Of a stretch of 64,000 nt of DNA, positions 10,844-20,230 are shown piece by piece (the stretch's first letter is position 1; each line of letters begins with the position of its first letter). A model generated the notes under the pieces. The model had not been told where the DNA came from, did no database searches, and saw only the letters and a list, made by a program, of their open reading frames with translations. The stretch covers positions 62,001 through 126,000 of the forward strand of contig JAIXYZ010000001.1 in assembly GCA_027489955.1 (NCBI GenBank). Reading direction: 5' to 3'. The translations under genes and the position numbers were made by a program. This DNA comes from Hyphomicrobiales bacterium (GTDB lineage Bacteria; Pseudomonadota; Alphaproteobacteria; Rhizobiales; Beijerinckiaceae).

Positions 10844-11603
10844 CGAGGATCTCCCGGTCGGCGGCTTCCGCGTCGGCGCGGATCAGGTGCCACAATTCCT
10901 TGGTCTGGCGGGCCATCTCGGCATCCGTGCCGTCCCGCGCGGTGCGCGGTACCTTGAGCTCGACGACGGCGTTGATCTTGCCCGGGCGGCGGCGCAGGAC
11001 GATGACCTTGTCGGCCAGCCGCACCGCCTCGTCGAGATTGTGGGTGACGTAGACGCTCGACAGGTTGCCCTGCTCGTGCAGGTGGACGAGGTCGTCCATC
11101 AGGAGTTCGCGCGTCTGCGCGTCGAGCGCGGAGAGCGGCTCGTCCATGAGCAGGATGGCCGGCTTCACGGCCAGTGCCCGGGCGATCCCGACGCGCTGCT
11201 TCATGCCGCCCGACAATTGCTTGGGATAGGCGTCGGCGAAATCCGTCAGCTTGGTGCGCGCCAGCGTATCGGCGATGCGCGCGGCGATCTCCGCCTCCGG
11301 CAGGCCGTGCCCCTCCAGCGGAAGCCGCACGTTCTGGGCGACCGTCCGCCACGGCAGGAGCGCGAAGTCCTGGAAGACGAAGGTGAACGGGTTGAGCGAC
11401 CCGGCCGGCGCCTCTCCGGCGCAGAGCGCGCCGCCCGAGGCCGGCTTTTCCAGCCCGCCCAGGATCCGCAGCAGCGTGGATTTCCCGCAGCCGGACGGGC
11501 CGACGATGGCGACGACCTCTCCGTCCTCGACGGTGAAGGAGATGTCCTCCAGCACCGGCAGCGGCCCGTATTTGTGATGAATTCTGTCTGCGATCAGGCG
11601 CAT
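10836..11603 (-). CDS. ABC transporter ATP-binding protein (NitT/TauT type)
   Basis: The energising subunit of the importer, 255 aa from ATG 11603. Walker A is VGPSGCGKST, the Q-loop FVFQDFALLPW, the signature LSGGMKQR, and Walker B ILLMDEPLSALD. The start at 11603 is chosen because MRLIADRIHHKYG begins the fold directly; an in-frame start at 11666 would add 21 residues encoded across a stem-loop. It is separated from the binding-protein gene by 81 bases that hold a strong hairpin. Confidence 0.92.
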   Translation of the reverse strand: MRLIADRIHHKYGPLPVLEDISFTVEDGEVVAIVGPSGCGKSTLLRILGGLEKPASGGALCAGEAPAGSLNPFTFVFQDFALLPWRTVAQNVRLPLEGHGLPEAEIAARIADTLARTKLTDFADAYPKQLSGGMKQRVGIARALAVKPAILLMDEPLSALDAQTRELLMDDLVHLHEQGNLSSVYVTHNLDEAVRLADKVIVLRRRPGKINAVVELKVPRTARDGTDAEMARQTKELWHLIRADAEAADREILDA

Positions 11604-11629
11604 GGCGATCCTGCTTCTCAAAGCCTTCG

Positions 11630-11657
11630 GCCGGCGCGCCGATGAAGGCGCGCCGGC
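11630..11657 (-). terminator. intercistronic stem-loop after the binding-protein gene
   Basis: GCCGGCGCGCC pairs with GGCGCGCCGGC around a 6-base loop, an 11-bp GC stem, placed between the binding protein and ATPase genes. No T-run follows, so it probably works as a processing and stability element or leaky attenuator, which is common after highly expressed binding-protein genes. Confidence 0.6.
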
Positions 11658-11684
11658 TTTGGGCATATCCCCCGCGGAAGCGGA

Positions 11685-12728
11685 TTACTTGTCGTTGAGG
11701 TGACCCTGGATGAAGCTCTTGTCGATGATCGCGTCGGCGTTCACCGAGGCGTCGACGAGCTTCTGCTCCTTCATCCAGGCGATCTGGGTCTTGATGTCGG
11801 CGATGTCGAGCCGCGCCTGCGGATCGGCGAAGAACGCCGAGGCCTTGACCTTGGGGATCGCCTGCTCGGGCGTATCCGTCGGGTAGACGTACTTGCCGAT
11901 CAGCGCCGCGTCCTTGTCGCTGTCCGCGGTATGGACGACCTTGCCGGACGCATCCTTGGTGGCGAAGGACTTGTTGTAGTCGCCCTGGCCCTTCTGGTAG
12001 GCGCGCACGAAGCGCTGCACCATGGCGCGCTTGCTGTCGATCAGGTTGGTGGAGGTGAACAGCCCGCCGAACTGGTAGTCCGCGATCTCGGACATGTAGC
12101 CGACCAGCTTGGCCTCACCGGACGTGATCAGCGGCTTGGCCAGGTGCGGCGCGATGATGATGGCGTCGATCTGGTTGGACTTGAGCGCCGCCGCCATGTT
12201 CGGCAGCGACTGCAGCGGCTTGATGTCCACCGACTTGATGTCGAACTTCTTCGCGCTGGCGATCTGGCCGAGCTGGTAATGGAACGAGGAGCCGACCTGG
12301 GTCACGCCCAGGGTCTTGCCGGACAGCTTCTCGAACGAATTCAGGCCCTTCTCGAAGGCGGCGTTGGAGGCCAGGAGCGCGTTGCCCTCGAAGCCCTTGG
12401 CCTCCTTGGCCTGGGCGGCGATCACCTTCAGCGCGCCGTTACCCGCCAGGTTGAAGAACCCGCCGGTGAAGGCGGTGACGCCGAACGTCGTGTCACCCGA
12501 CACGACCGCGACGGCGATCGGCTGCGCCGCCTCGAAGAACTTGAGCTGGATGTCGATGCCCTCGTCCTTGAAGTAGCCCTTCTCGACCGCCAGGAAGAGG
12601 CCGCCCGACGACACGAAGCGCAGCACGCCCACGCTCGCCTTGTCCTGCGCCGAGGCCTGCCCCGGCAGGACGGCGCAGAGCGCCGCGGCCGCGGCCGCCA
12701 TGAAACCCGTCTTGTTCAACCATCGCAT
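11685..12728 (-). CDS. ABC transporter periplasmic substrate-binding protein
   Basis: A 347-aa exported protein of the NMT1/SsuA-like class. The signal peptide is residues 1 to about 27, ending LPGQASA before QDK. The mature part has the family layout, with GVLRFVSSGGLFLAVEKGYF near the start and GDTTFGVTAFTGGFF later. The start is ATG 12728, with GGGAG upstream. It delivers the substrate to the permease and ATPase encoded downstream. The ligand is not predictable from motifs; location beside an AroE-like dehydrogenase and pobA points to a ring-containing acid. Confidence 0.9.
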   Translation of the reverse strand: MRWLNKTGFMAAAAAALCAVLPGQASAQDKASVGVLRFVSSGGLFLAVEKGYFKDEGIDIQLKFFEAAQPIAVAVVSGDTTFGVTAFTGGFFNLAGNGALKVIAAQAKEAKGFEGNALLASNAAFEKGLNSFEKLSGKTLGVTQVGSSFHYQLGQIASAKKFDIKSVDIKPLQSLPNMAAALKSNQIDAIIIAPHLAKPLITSGEAKLVGYMSEIADYQFGGLFTSTNLIDSKRAMVQRFVRAYQKGQGDYNKSFATKDASGKVVHTADSDKDAALIGKYVYPTDTPEQAIPKVKASAFFADPQARLDIADIKTQIAWMKEQKLVDASVNADAIIDKSFIQGHLNDK

Positions 12729-12747
12729 ATGCTTCACTCCCTCGTTG

Positions 12748-13629
12748 TTATCCGGCGATGACCATCGCCGCCGGGCCTGAAGGCCCGTTTTTCGCCGGCG
12801 AGCATAGCCCCGCGCCGCCCGCGATGCGAGTGGCGCCCCTGGGGCCGTCCTGCCAGTCGAAACCGAAAAATCCCGCCAGGAGCGGCGCTTGGGCCGCCGC
12901 CGCCTGGCCCGCGTCCACCAGCCGGCAGCCGAAGCCCCGGGCAAGCCCCGCGAGCCGCGTCGCCGGCCCGCCGGCGAGGTCGATGACGACCGTGCGCGGA
13001 TCGAGCCCGCGCGGCGCCACCGGCGGCTCGTCGCCCGGCCTCTCGCCCAGCGGCGTCGCGTTGACGACGACGTCCGCGCCTTCCAGCTCCGCATCGGCAA
13101 AGTCCGACCGGATTTTATGGCCGGCGGCCTGGAGCGCGGCGGCGGCCGCCGCGGCCTTGTCGGGATTTGCATCGCGCAGGGCGACCACGGCCCCGGCCCG
13201 GGCGAACGCCGCCGCGACGGCCCGCCCCGCATCGCCGGCGCCTGCGACGAAGACGAGCCCCGTCGCCCGGGGGCCCGCGGCGGCGACGCAGGCATCCCCG
13301 TCGAGAAGCGTCCCGCGCAGGTGGCCATCGGCATCCCGGCGCACCGCGTTGACGACGCCGGCGATCGGGGCATCGCCGTCGAGCCTGTCGACGAGGCCGG
13401 CGGCCGCGCGCTTGTGGGGCGTCGTGACGATGAGGCCGGAGACGTTGGAGCCGGGCGAGCGCAGGAGCGCGAACGCGGCGGGCAGGTCGTCCGCCCGGAT
13501 CGCCAGCGGGGCAAGCAGCGCATTGCGCCCGGTGCGCGCGAACTGCGCGTTCCAGATCGCGGGCGAGCGCATGGAGGCGGTGGGACCGCCGACGATGAGG
13601 AAGAGCTGCGCCGGACCGCGGCCGTCCAT
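12748..13629 (-). CDS. shikimate/quinate dehydrogenase-like protein
   Basis: A 293-aa AroE-fold oxidoreductase. The substrate domain keeps VTTPHK, with the catalytic Lys, and LLDGDA in place of NTDG with its Asp retained, but the conserved Asn before VT is Ile. The cofactor domain has FVAGAGDAGRAVAAAF, and after the second strand it reads LRDANPDK rather than the NRT pattern of NADP-specific AroE, so cofactor use may differ. It is first in the operon with an ABC importer, so it is more likely catabolic than the biosynthetic AroE. Tail residues after 260 are Gly/Pro-rich and look non-catalytic. Confidence 0.8.
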   Translation of the reverse strand: MDGRGPAQLFLIVGGPTASMRSPAIWNAQFARTGRNALLAPLAIRADDLPAAFALLRSPGSNVSGLIVTTPHKRAAAGLVDRLDGDAPIAGVVNAVRRDADGHLRGTLLDGDACVAAAGPRATGLVFVAGAGDAGRAVAAAFARAGAVVALRDANPDKAAAAAAALQAAGHKIRSDFADAELEGADVVVNATPLGERPGDEPPVAPRGLDPRTVVIDLAGGPATRLAGLARGFGCRLVDAGQAAAAQAPLLAGFFGFDWQDGPRGATRIAGGAGLCSPAKNGPSGPAAMVIAG

Positions 13630-13757
13630 GCCGAACCTTGCCAGAAGCGGAAGGAAACGTGGGACGGGAACGTTATGACCGGGCTGCCGGGGCGTCTAAT
13701 ACCCCTTTCGGATGGGGGCAGAACATGATGTTATGAGGAACGCCCATCGGTTGCCTC

Positions 13758-14678
13758 ATGCTTAGCCTGCGCCAGATCGAAGTCTTCCACGCCGTCATGG
13801 TCTCCGGATCGGTGAGCGGCGCCGCCCGCATGCTCAACGTGTCCCAGCCGGGGCTCAGCCGGCTGATCAAGTACATGGAGCAGCGGGTGGGCTTCCGCCT
13901 GTTCGAGCGCCGGGCCGGGCGGCTCGTGGCGACGCCCGAGGCGCACCGGCTGTTCATGGAGGTGGACCTCATCTACCAGCGGGTGGGCGGCCTCGACCAG
14001 TCGATCCGGCGCATCGCCGAGGGCGAGGGGCACGAACTGGCCGTCGGCGCGTCCCCCAGCGTCGGCCGCTCCCTCGTGCCGCGGGCGCTGGCGGAACTGT
14101 CCGGCACGATGCCCGGCACCATCGCCCGGCTCGAGATCCTGCCCATGAACCAGGTGCAGGACTATCTCCTGGCGGGGGCGGCGGAGCAGGTCGTCACGAT
14201 CTTTCCCTTCGAGCACCCGCTCGTGGAGTCCCAGTTCATCGGGGCTGGGCGGCTGGTCTGCGCCTTTCGCCCGGACCATCCGCTCGCTGGCATCGCCGAC
14301 CTGACGGTCGCGGACATCGCGCCCCACGGCATCGTCGCCTTCGAGCCCGGCTCCCCCCATGCGCAGGTCATCGAGTCGGTGTTTTCGGATGCGGGCGTCA
14401 AGCCGCGCATCGCCGGAAAGGTCCGGTTCGCGCAGACCGCCTGCGCGCTCGCCGAGTCGGGCCTGGGCGTCGCGCTGGTCGACGCCTTCACGGTGATGGG
14501 CAAGGCGTTTCCCGATCTCGCCGTGCGCCCGCTCCACGGCACGAGTCTTTTCCGCGTGGAACTGCACCGCCACCGGCACCTGGCGCAGTCCATGGCCGGC
14601 GCGCGGTTCGCCGCCGCCCTGCGCGGAGCCATGGCGCAGGCGGCGCGGGAAGACCCCGCAATGCTGCTCGCCGCATAA
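13758..14678 (+). CDS. LysR-family transcriptional regulator
   Basis: A 306-aa regulator with a winged helix-turn-helix at residues 1-60 (LRQIEVFHAVMVSGSVSGAA and VSQPGLSRLIKYME) and a periplasmic-binding-like effector domain. It is divergent from the AroE-like/ABC operon across 128 bases that contain two GTTATGA sequences (about 13672 and 13733), candidate operator pieces. By family habit it controls the divergent operon and itself, and perhaps the oxidoreductase gene downstream. Confidence 0.92.
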   Translation: MLSLRQIEVFHAVMVSGSVSGAARMLNVSQPGLSRLIKYMEQRVGFRLFERRAGRLVATPEAHRLFMEVDLIYQRVGGLDQSIRRIAEGEGHELAVGASPSVGRSLVPRALAELSGTMPGTIARLEILPMNQVQDYLLAGAAEQVVTIFPFEHPLVESQFIGAGRLVCAFRPDHPLAGIADLTVADIAPHGIVAFEPGSPHAQVIESVFSDAGVKPRIAGKVRFAQTACALAESGLGVALVDAFTVMGKAFPDLAVRPLHGTSLFRVELHRHRHLAQSMAGARFAAALRGAMAQAAREDPAMLLAA

Positions 14679-14765
14679 CATCAGGTTACGGCATAGCCCA
14701 TTCATGATCTTGGACAGCCTTGCCCGCTGCCGCCACCTTGGCGCGAACGGCTAGGGAGACTTCGC

Positions 14766-16025
14766 GTGCGGACGGCGGGATTCGACGTGGTGGTGATCGG
14801 CGGCGGCGCAGGCGGCTGCGCGGCGGCCTGGGGGGCCGCCCGGCTGGGCCGCCGCACCCTGCTCGTCGAGCGCTACGGCTTTCTCGGCGGCGCGGCGACG
14901 GCCGCCAACGTGCTGGCCTATTGCGGCTTCTACCCCCGGCGGGACGAGCCCGAGCTGATGGTCGGCGGCGCCGGCGCCGAACTCCTGGAGCGGCTGGACG
15001 GCCTTGGCATCACGACCGCTCCCCGCCAGGCCCCCAGCGGCAACTGGATCGTGCCCATCGACGGCGAGGCGGTGAAACTCGCGCTCGACGAGCAGATGGC
15101 GGAAGCCGGCGTCACCGTCTGGCTCCATGCCTCGCTCACCGCCATCGCCCGCGAAGGCTCCCGCCTGACGCGGCTCACGATCACCGATCCGTCCGGCCCG
15201 ATCGAGGTCGAGGCCGCCGCTGTCGTCGACGCCAGCGGCGATGCGGCTCTGGCGGCTCTGGCCGGGCTCGCATCCCTCCCCGCGGACGGCCATCCGCTCC
15301 AGGCCGCCTCCGCCTGCGTGCGGCTCGGCGGAGTGGGTCCGGACCTGGCGCGGCTGAAGGCCGGGCTCGCCGAAGCGGTCGCGGCGACCGCTGCCGGGCT
15401 GACCTCGGCGAACGTCTCGCTGCGCGAGGGCGGGGGCTTCGTCAGTCGCATCGGCACCATGCCGTCGGTCTGGTGGATGGGCATCGACCTGCGGACCGAC
15501 GGACTGACCGCGGCCGATTTGTCCGCCGCGGAGCGCGCCGGGCGGAAGGCGGCGTGGGCGGTCATCGCGCATCTGCGCGCCCAGCATCCGGACTTTGCGG
15601 ACATCGCCATCCTGACGACGGGGCCGCAGATCGGCATCCGCGAGACCCGCAGGCCCGTGGCCGTCGACCCCGTGACCGCCGCTGACACCCGCGACGGCAC
15701 GAGGCGCGCCGACGGCGTCGGGCGGGCCTGCTGGCCCGTGGAAATCCACGAGCGGCCGGGCAGGGCCACCTTCATCGATATCGGCGGGGAGGGATTTTTC
15801 GATCTGCCTATCGGCGCGCTCCGGCTGAAGGGCGCCGACAATGTCTGGCTGGCGGGTCGCGCCATGGGCAGCGACCGGATCGCCTATGGCTCGATCCGCG
15901 TCATGGGAACGGCCTTCGCCTCGGGGCACGCGGCGGGGTCCGGCGCGGCGCTGCAGGGCTCCGGCACGGCTCCCGATCCGGAGGCGCTACGCCGGGCCCT
16001 CGTCGCCCAAAACGCCATTCTCTAG
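14766..16025 (+). CDS. FAD-dependent oxidoreductase (FAD_oxidored family)
   Basis: A 419-aa flavoprotein starting at GTG 14766. The dinucleotide motif is VVVIGGGAGGCAAAWGAA (residues 8-25), followed by ERYGFLGG, typical of the family with PF12831 domains, and DASGDAALAA and GRAMGSDRIAYGSIRVMG near the C-terminus. It follows the LysR gene by 87 bases on the same strand. It may oxidise a compound imported by the divergent ABC system, an inference from position only. Confidence 0.85.
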   Translation: MRTAGFDVVVIGGGAGGCAAAWGAARLGRRTLLVERYGFLGGAATAANVLAYCGFYPRRDEPELMVGGAGAELLERLDGLGITTAPRQAPSGNWIVPIDGEAVKLALDEQMAEAGVTVWLHASLTAIAREGSRLTRLTITDPSGPIEVEAAAVVDASGDAALAALAGLASLPADGHPLQAASACVRLGGVGPDLARLKAGLAEAVAATAAGLTSANVSLREGGGFVSRIGTMPSVWWMGIDLRTDGLTAADLSAAERAGRKAAWAVIAHLRAQHPDFADIAILTTGPQIGIRETRRPVAVDPVTAADTRDGTRRADGVGRACWPVEIHERPGRATFIDIGGEGFFDLPIGALRLKGADNVWLAGRAMGSDRIAYGSIRVMGTAFASGHAAGSGAALQGSGTAPDPEALRRALVAQNAIL

Positions 16026-16048
16026 CGCCATCCTGCGAGGCGAAGGAC

Positions 16049-16711
16049 TTATTCCAGCGTCGGGATGATCGCGGCGACGCCGGGGATGACCCGCGGCTTC
16101 ACCGACCGCACGGTGAAGGTCTCGGCCTCCGCCACGCGGCCGTCCGCCGACCGCCGCGCCTCGCGGTAGATGCCCTTCACCTGGTTGTCGACCTGCGAGA
16201 GCATGGTCCGCTCGGCCTTGGGCAGGCGGCGCAGGTCCACGGCGACGAAGTCGGCCTGGCTGTGCCGGTCGCGGCCGGCGCGGCCCCGGAACACTTCGAC
16301 GCCGCGCTCGGTGACGACCATGTCGCCGGGACGCAGGGTGGGATCCTCGTAGACCGAGGCCACGGGCTTCTGCATGAGGACCGGGATGTCCGGGCCGGAA
16401 ATGGTGCGGAAGGGGCCTTCCTGCATGTCGCCCTGGGGCAGCAGGACCGGCACCGGACGCGCCGCCTCGATCAATTCCGGCGCGCGCCGGGACGGGCCGC
16501 CGAACAGGCTCTCGATCAGGCCCGGACGCTGCGCCGACGGTTGCGCGGCGCGCCCCGACCCCCGGAATACCTCGTACATGTCGAGCCGGTCGGAGCTGAG
16601 TGCCGCCGGCGTGCCGACGATCGTGCCCGCTCCCGTGGCGAGGGCCAGCGCGGTGAGCGCGGCAAGGCCGGTGCGGCGCGCGGCGGGAACGGTGGCGAGG
16701 CTCTTGGGCAT
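16049..16711 (-). CDS. exported protein of unknown function
   Basis: A 220-aa protein with an N-terminal hydrophobic segment (LAALTALALATGAGTI) that reads as a signal peptide or anchor. The mature region is basic to neutral with a recognisable repeat-free body, including TLRPGDMVVTERGVEVFRG and VDNQVKGIYREARRSA. I do not recognise a family. It is downstream of fadD on the same strand, 83 bases away, and converges on the FAD oxidoreductase gene. Confidence 0.7.
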   Translation of the reverse strand: MPKSLATVPAARRTGLAALTALALATGAGTIVGTPAALSSDRLDMYEVFRGSGRAAQPSAQRPGLIESLFGGPSRRAPELIEAARPVPVLLPQGDMQEGPFRTISGPDIPVLMQKPVASVYEDPTLRPGDMVVTERGVEVFRGRAGRDRHSQADFVAVDLRRLPKAERTMLSQVDNQVKGIYREARRSADGRVAEAETFTVRSVKPRVIPGVAAIIPTLE

Positions 16712-16794
16712 GGCGAAATCCGGGTTGTGTGCCCCGGAGAACGCCGCCTCCCGTGATTCGGTTCCGTCCCGTCGCGCTCCTTGTGCGGCGCGTC

Positions 16795-18507
16795 TTAGCG
16801 GCCCGCGGTCGCCTCCTCGCGCAGGACGCGGCGGAGCACCTTGCCGACATTGGTCTTGGGCAGCGTGTCCCTGAAGAAGATCTGGCGCGGGACCTTGTAG
16901 GCGGTGAGCGTCTCGCGGCAATGGGCGCGCAATTCCTCGGCCGTCAGCGCCGGGTCGCGGCGGACGACATAGGCCGTCACCGCCTCGCCCGAATGCTCGT
17001 CAGGAAGGCCGATGACGGCCGCCTCCATGACGCCGGGATGGCTGGCGATGACGTCCTCCACCTCGTTCGGGTAGACGTTGAAGCCCGAGACCAGGACCAT
17101 GTCCTTGATCCGGTCGACGATCTTCACCTGGCCGTCATCCTGCAGCACGGCGACGTCGCCGGTGCGGAAGAAGCCGTCGGCGGTCATGACCTTGGCGGTC
17201 TCGTCCGGCCGCTGCCAGTAGCCGGCCATCACCTGCGGGCCGCGCACGCACAATTCGCCGGGCGATCCCGCCGCCACGTCCTCGCCGTCCTCGTCCCGGA
17301 TCGCGATCTCGGTGGACGAGACCGGGTAGCCGATCGTGCCGGTGAACTCGGCGATGTCGGGGCTGTTGACGCACACGACGGGCGAGGTCTCCGACAGGCC
17401 GTAGCCCTCGCAGATCGGCACGCCCGTCAGCGCCTTCCACGTCTTGGCGACGGCCGCCTGGGTGGCCATGCCGCCCGCGACGGCGAAGATCAGGCGCGAG
17501 AAGTCCACGCCCTTGATGTCGGGATTGTTGGCGAGCGCGTTGTAGAGCGTGTTCACGCCCGACATCATCGTGAAGGGCCGGGATTTCAGCGTCTTCACGA
17601 AGCCCGGGATGTCCCGCGGATTGGCGATGAGCAGGCAGCACGCGCCGATGCGCATCATGAACAGGCAGCAGCAGGTCAGCGCGAAGATGTGGTAGAGCGG
17701 CAGCGCCGTGACCATGACGTTCTCGCCGGGATGGCGCGAAAGCCGCGGCGAGAACCATGCGGAGCACTGGGCCACGTTGGCCGCCACGTTGCGGTGGGTC
17801 AGCGTCGCGCCCTTGGCCACGCCCGTCGTGCCGCCGGTATATTGCAGGAAGGCGACGTCATCGAGGGAGACGTCGACCGCCGCGAGCGCGCCCGTCGTGC
17901 CGAGCACGGCGGAGAGGTTGTGGGACCCGGGCAGGCTGAAACCCTTCACCGCCTTCTTCACGTAGCGGGAGACGACGTTCACGATCGTGCCCTTGAGGCC
18001 GAGCATGTCGCCGGGCTTCGTCACGACGATATGGCGCAGATGCGGGGTCTCCGGCAGCGCCTCCTCGACGACATGCGCGAAGTTCTCCAGCACGAACAGC
18101 ACCTTGGCGCCGGAATCGTTGATCTGGTGGGCGAGTTCGCGCGCCGTGTAGAGCGGGTTGACGTTGACGACCGTGAAGCCGCCGATCAGCGTCCCGAACA
18201 GGGCCGCGGGATAGGCCATCACGTTCGGCATCATCAGCGCCACGCGGTCGCCCTTGCGCAGGCCCTGGCGTTGCAGCCAGACGGCCACGCGCTCGGCGGC
18301 GCCCATCAGGTCGGCGTAGGTGATGCGGTGCCCGAAGCTCTCGAAGGCCGGGCGGTTGGCGAAATCCCGTCCGCAGCGGCGCAGCATCTCCGCGAGGGTC
18401 TCGAGCCCGGCGACGTCGATGTCGGCCGGGACCCCGTCCGGGTAATGGGCGATCCAGGGACGGGATGACGCGGACGCGGACGTCCGCGCCGCGATGGCGC
18501 TGCTCAT
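16795..18507 (-). CDS. fadD: long-chain fatty acid-CoA ligase
   Basis: Activates fatty acids to acyl-CoA using ATP. The 570-residue length fits FadD. The AMP-binding P-loop YTGGTTGVAKGA is at 223-234, the A-motif YGLSETSPV lies near 400, and the ATP-ribose Asp is in DGFFRTGDV. The C-terminal acyl-adenylate Lys lies in LPKTNVGKVLRRVL. Upstream lies a 12-bp inverted repeat (18544-18586) that may be its operator. Related ligases for aryl acids exist, but the motif set and length favour fatty acids. Confidence 0.88.
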   Translation of the reverse strand: MSSAIAARTSASASSRPWIAHYPDGVPADIDVAGLETLAEMLRRCGRDFANRPAFESFGHRITYADLMGAAERVAVWLQRQGLRKGDRVALMMPNVMAYPAALFGTLIGGFTVVNVNPLYTARELAHQINDSGAKVLFVLENFAHVVEEALPETPHLRHIVVTKPGDMLGLKGTIVNVVSRYVKKAVKGFSLPGSHNLSAVLGTTGALAAVDVSLDDVAFLQYTGGTTGVAKGATLTHRNVAANVAQCSAWFSPRLSRHPGENVMVTALPLYHIFALTCCCLFMMRIGACCLLIANPRDIPGFVKTLKSRPFTMMSGVNTLYNALANNPDIKGVDFSRLIFAVAGGMATQAAVAKTWKALTGVPICEGYGLSETSPVVCVNSPDIAEFTGTIGYPVSSTEIAIRDEDGEDVAAGSPGELCVRGPQVMAGYWQRPDETAKVMTADGFFRTGDVAVLQDDGQVKIVDRIKDMVLVSGFNVYPNEVEDVIASHPGVMEAAVIGLPDEHSGEAVTAYVVRRDPALTAEELRAHCRETLTAYKVPRQIFFRDTLPKTNVGKVLRRVLREEATAGR

Positions 18508-18543
18508 ATCTGTTCCTCCTCCGTGCGGTCGATGCCGCAGCCG

Positions 18544-18586
18544 GTCCGACGCCCGGCTTTTGTCGCCATAGTGGCGGGCGTCGGAC
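18544..18586. promoter_or_regulatory. 12-bp inverted repeat upstream of fadD
   Basis: GTCCGACGCCCG (18544-18555) and CGGGCGTCGGAC (18575-18586) are perfect reverse complements separated by 19 bases. It lies 37 bases upstream of the fadD start and 32 bases after the DUF992 stop on the same strand. It may be an operator for a fatty-acid regulator or a terminator for the DUF992 gene; there is no T-run. Confidence 0.5.
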
Positions 18587-18618
18587 AGCCTGTCGATAGG
18601 AGGAAGTGAGGGTATCCC

Positions 18619-19104
18619 TTAGCGGACGCGGGACAGCCTCAGGTCGGCGACGCCGAGCGCCAGATTGGCGCCGACCTGGCCCTGTGCCGAGAAGGGCTGC
18701 AGCGATACGGAACGCTCGAAGCCGCCGACGAGGGCGTTGGCGCCGATGCCCGCGCCGAGCGAGACCTCGCCCGAGGCGCCGACATAGTCGCCCGCCAGCG
18801 CGCCGGCGCGATAGCGGCCGGACGGGGCATAGACCAGCCAGACGAGTTGGCCCTTGGTCGTCGCGCCGATGTCCAGGCCGAACTTGCGGATCGTGCCGGC
18901 ATAGCGCTCGCGGCCGCCGCCGGCCTTGTTGAACACGCAGTTCATCGTCTTCTGCGAGGTGATGATGAGGCCGATGCCGCCGGAGACCGAGCAGGACAGG
19001 CGGCCGACCTGGACGTTCTGGGCGGAGGCGGGCGCGGACAGGCCGGCGAGCGCGGCGGCGGTGGCGGCGGCCAGGAGCGGCGCGCGGACGGAGCGATGGA
19101 TCAT
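18619..19104 (-). CDS. DUF992 exported protein
   Basis: A 161-aa protein with a signal peptide ending SAPASAQN at about residue 29. The mature part matches the DUF992 pattern, with GRLSCSVSGGIGLIITSQK near its start and CVFNKAGGGRERYAGTI, then GQLVWLVYAPSGRYRAGALAGDYVG in shorter pieces. DUF992 proteins are small periplasmic or outer-membrane beta-rich proteins found in Rhizobiales, with no established activity. It precedes fadD on the same strand with 111 bases between. Confidence 0.82.
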   Translation of the reverse strand: MIHRSVRAPLLAAATAAALAGLSAPASAQNVQVGRLSCSVSGGIGLIITSQKTMNCVFNKAGGGRERYAGTIRKFGLDIGATTKGQLVWLVYAPSGRYRAGALAGDYVGASGEVSLGAGIGANALVGGFERSVSLQPFSAQGQVGANLALGVADLRLSRVR

Positions 19105-19172
19105 GACGGTCTCCTTGACGGAACGGAATAGCGGTCTAACGCGCCGTATCCCGCATCCGTTCCGCTTGACCG

Positions 19173-20216
19173 TCAGTCGTCCTCGTCGCCGCCGGCGAAC
19201 AGCCCGAACTGCGCGGCCGGCCCGCTGGGCTCCTTGAGGCCCAGATGCCGGAAGGCGTGGGGCGTGAGGACGCGCCCGCGCGGCGTGCGCTGCACCAGCC
19301 CCTTCTGGATGAGAAAGGGCTCGATGATCTCCTCGATCGCGTCGCGCGGCTCCGACAGGGCCGCCGCGATGGTCTCGATCCCGACCGGCCCGCCGCCGAA
19401 CGAGGACGCGATCATGGTCAGGTACTTGCGGTCCATCTGGTCGAGGCCCGCATCGTCCACGTCGAGCAGGCGCAGGGCCTTGTCGGCCACCGCGCGCGTG
19501 ACCACGGGATCGCCGTCGACGATGGCGAAGTCGCGCACCCGGCGCAGCAGCCGCCCGGCGATGCGCGGCGTGCCGCGCGAGCGCTTGGCGATCTCGTTGG
19601 CGCCGTCCGGCGACATGCCGATGCCCAGCACCCGCGCCCCGCGCGAGACGATGAGCTCCAGCTCCTCCACCGTGTAGAATTGCAGCCGCACCGGGATGCC
19701 GAACCGGTCGCGCAGCGGCGTCGTCAGGAGGCCGGCGCGGGTCGTCGCGCCCACCAGCGTGAACTTCGGCAGGTCGATCTTCACCGAGCGGGCCGCCGGT
19801 CCCTCGCCGATGATGAGGTCGAGCTGGAAGTCCTCCATGGCGGGATAGAGGATTTCCTCCACCGCCGGGTTCAGCCGGTGGATCTCGTCGATGAAGAGGA
19901 CGTCCCGCTCTTCGAGGTTGGTGAGCTGCGCGGCGAGGTCCCCCGCCTTGGCGATCACCGGTCCGGAGGTGGAGCGGAAATTGACGCCGAGCTCCCGGGC
20001 GACGATCTGCGCCAGCGTCGTCTTGCCGAGGCCCGGCGGGCCGACGAAGAGCACGTGGTCGAGGGCGTCGCCCCGCGTCTTCGCCGCGTCGATGAAGACC
20101 TGGAGGTTCGCCCGCGCTGCCGCCTGGCCGGTGAAGTCGGCGAGCGAGAGCGGCCGCAGCGAGGTCTCCGGATCGTCGTCGCGCCGTTCGGGGGTGAGGA
20201 GGCCGGGGCGGGTCAT
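19173..20216 (-). CDS. ruvB: Holliday junction branch migration ATPase RuvB
   Basis: The hexameric AAA+ motor that drives branch migration with RuvA. The 347-aa protein has Walker [11 protein letters not shown] (59-68), Walker [11 protein letters not shown], sensor I GATTRAG and the C-terminal winged helix ([15 protein letters not shown]). It is separated from ruvA by 163 bases holding a 127-bp palindromic repeat, an unusual interruption because ruvA and ruvB are normally adjacent. Confidence 0.97.
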   Translation of the reverse strand: MTRPGLLTPERRDDDPETSLRPLSLADFTGQAAARANLQVFIDAAKTRGDALDHVLFVGPPGLGKTTLAQIVARELGVNFRSTSGPVIAKAGDLAAQLTNLEERDVLFIDEIHRLNPAVEEILYPAMEDFQLDLIIGEGPAARSVKIDLPKFTLVGATTRAGLLTTPLRDRFGIPVRLQFYTVEELELIVSRGARVLGIGMSPDGANEIAKRSRGTPRIAGRLLRRVRDFAIVDGDPVVTRAVADKALRLLDVDDAGLDQMDRKYLTMIASSFGGGPVGIETIAAALSEPRDAIEEIIEPFLIQKGLVQRTPRGRVLTPHAFRHLGLKEPSGPAAQFGLFAGGDEDD

Positions 20217-20230
20217 GACAAAGCCCGCGT

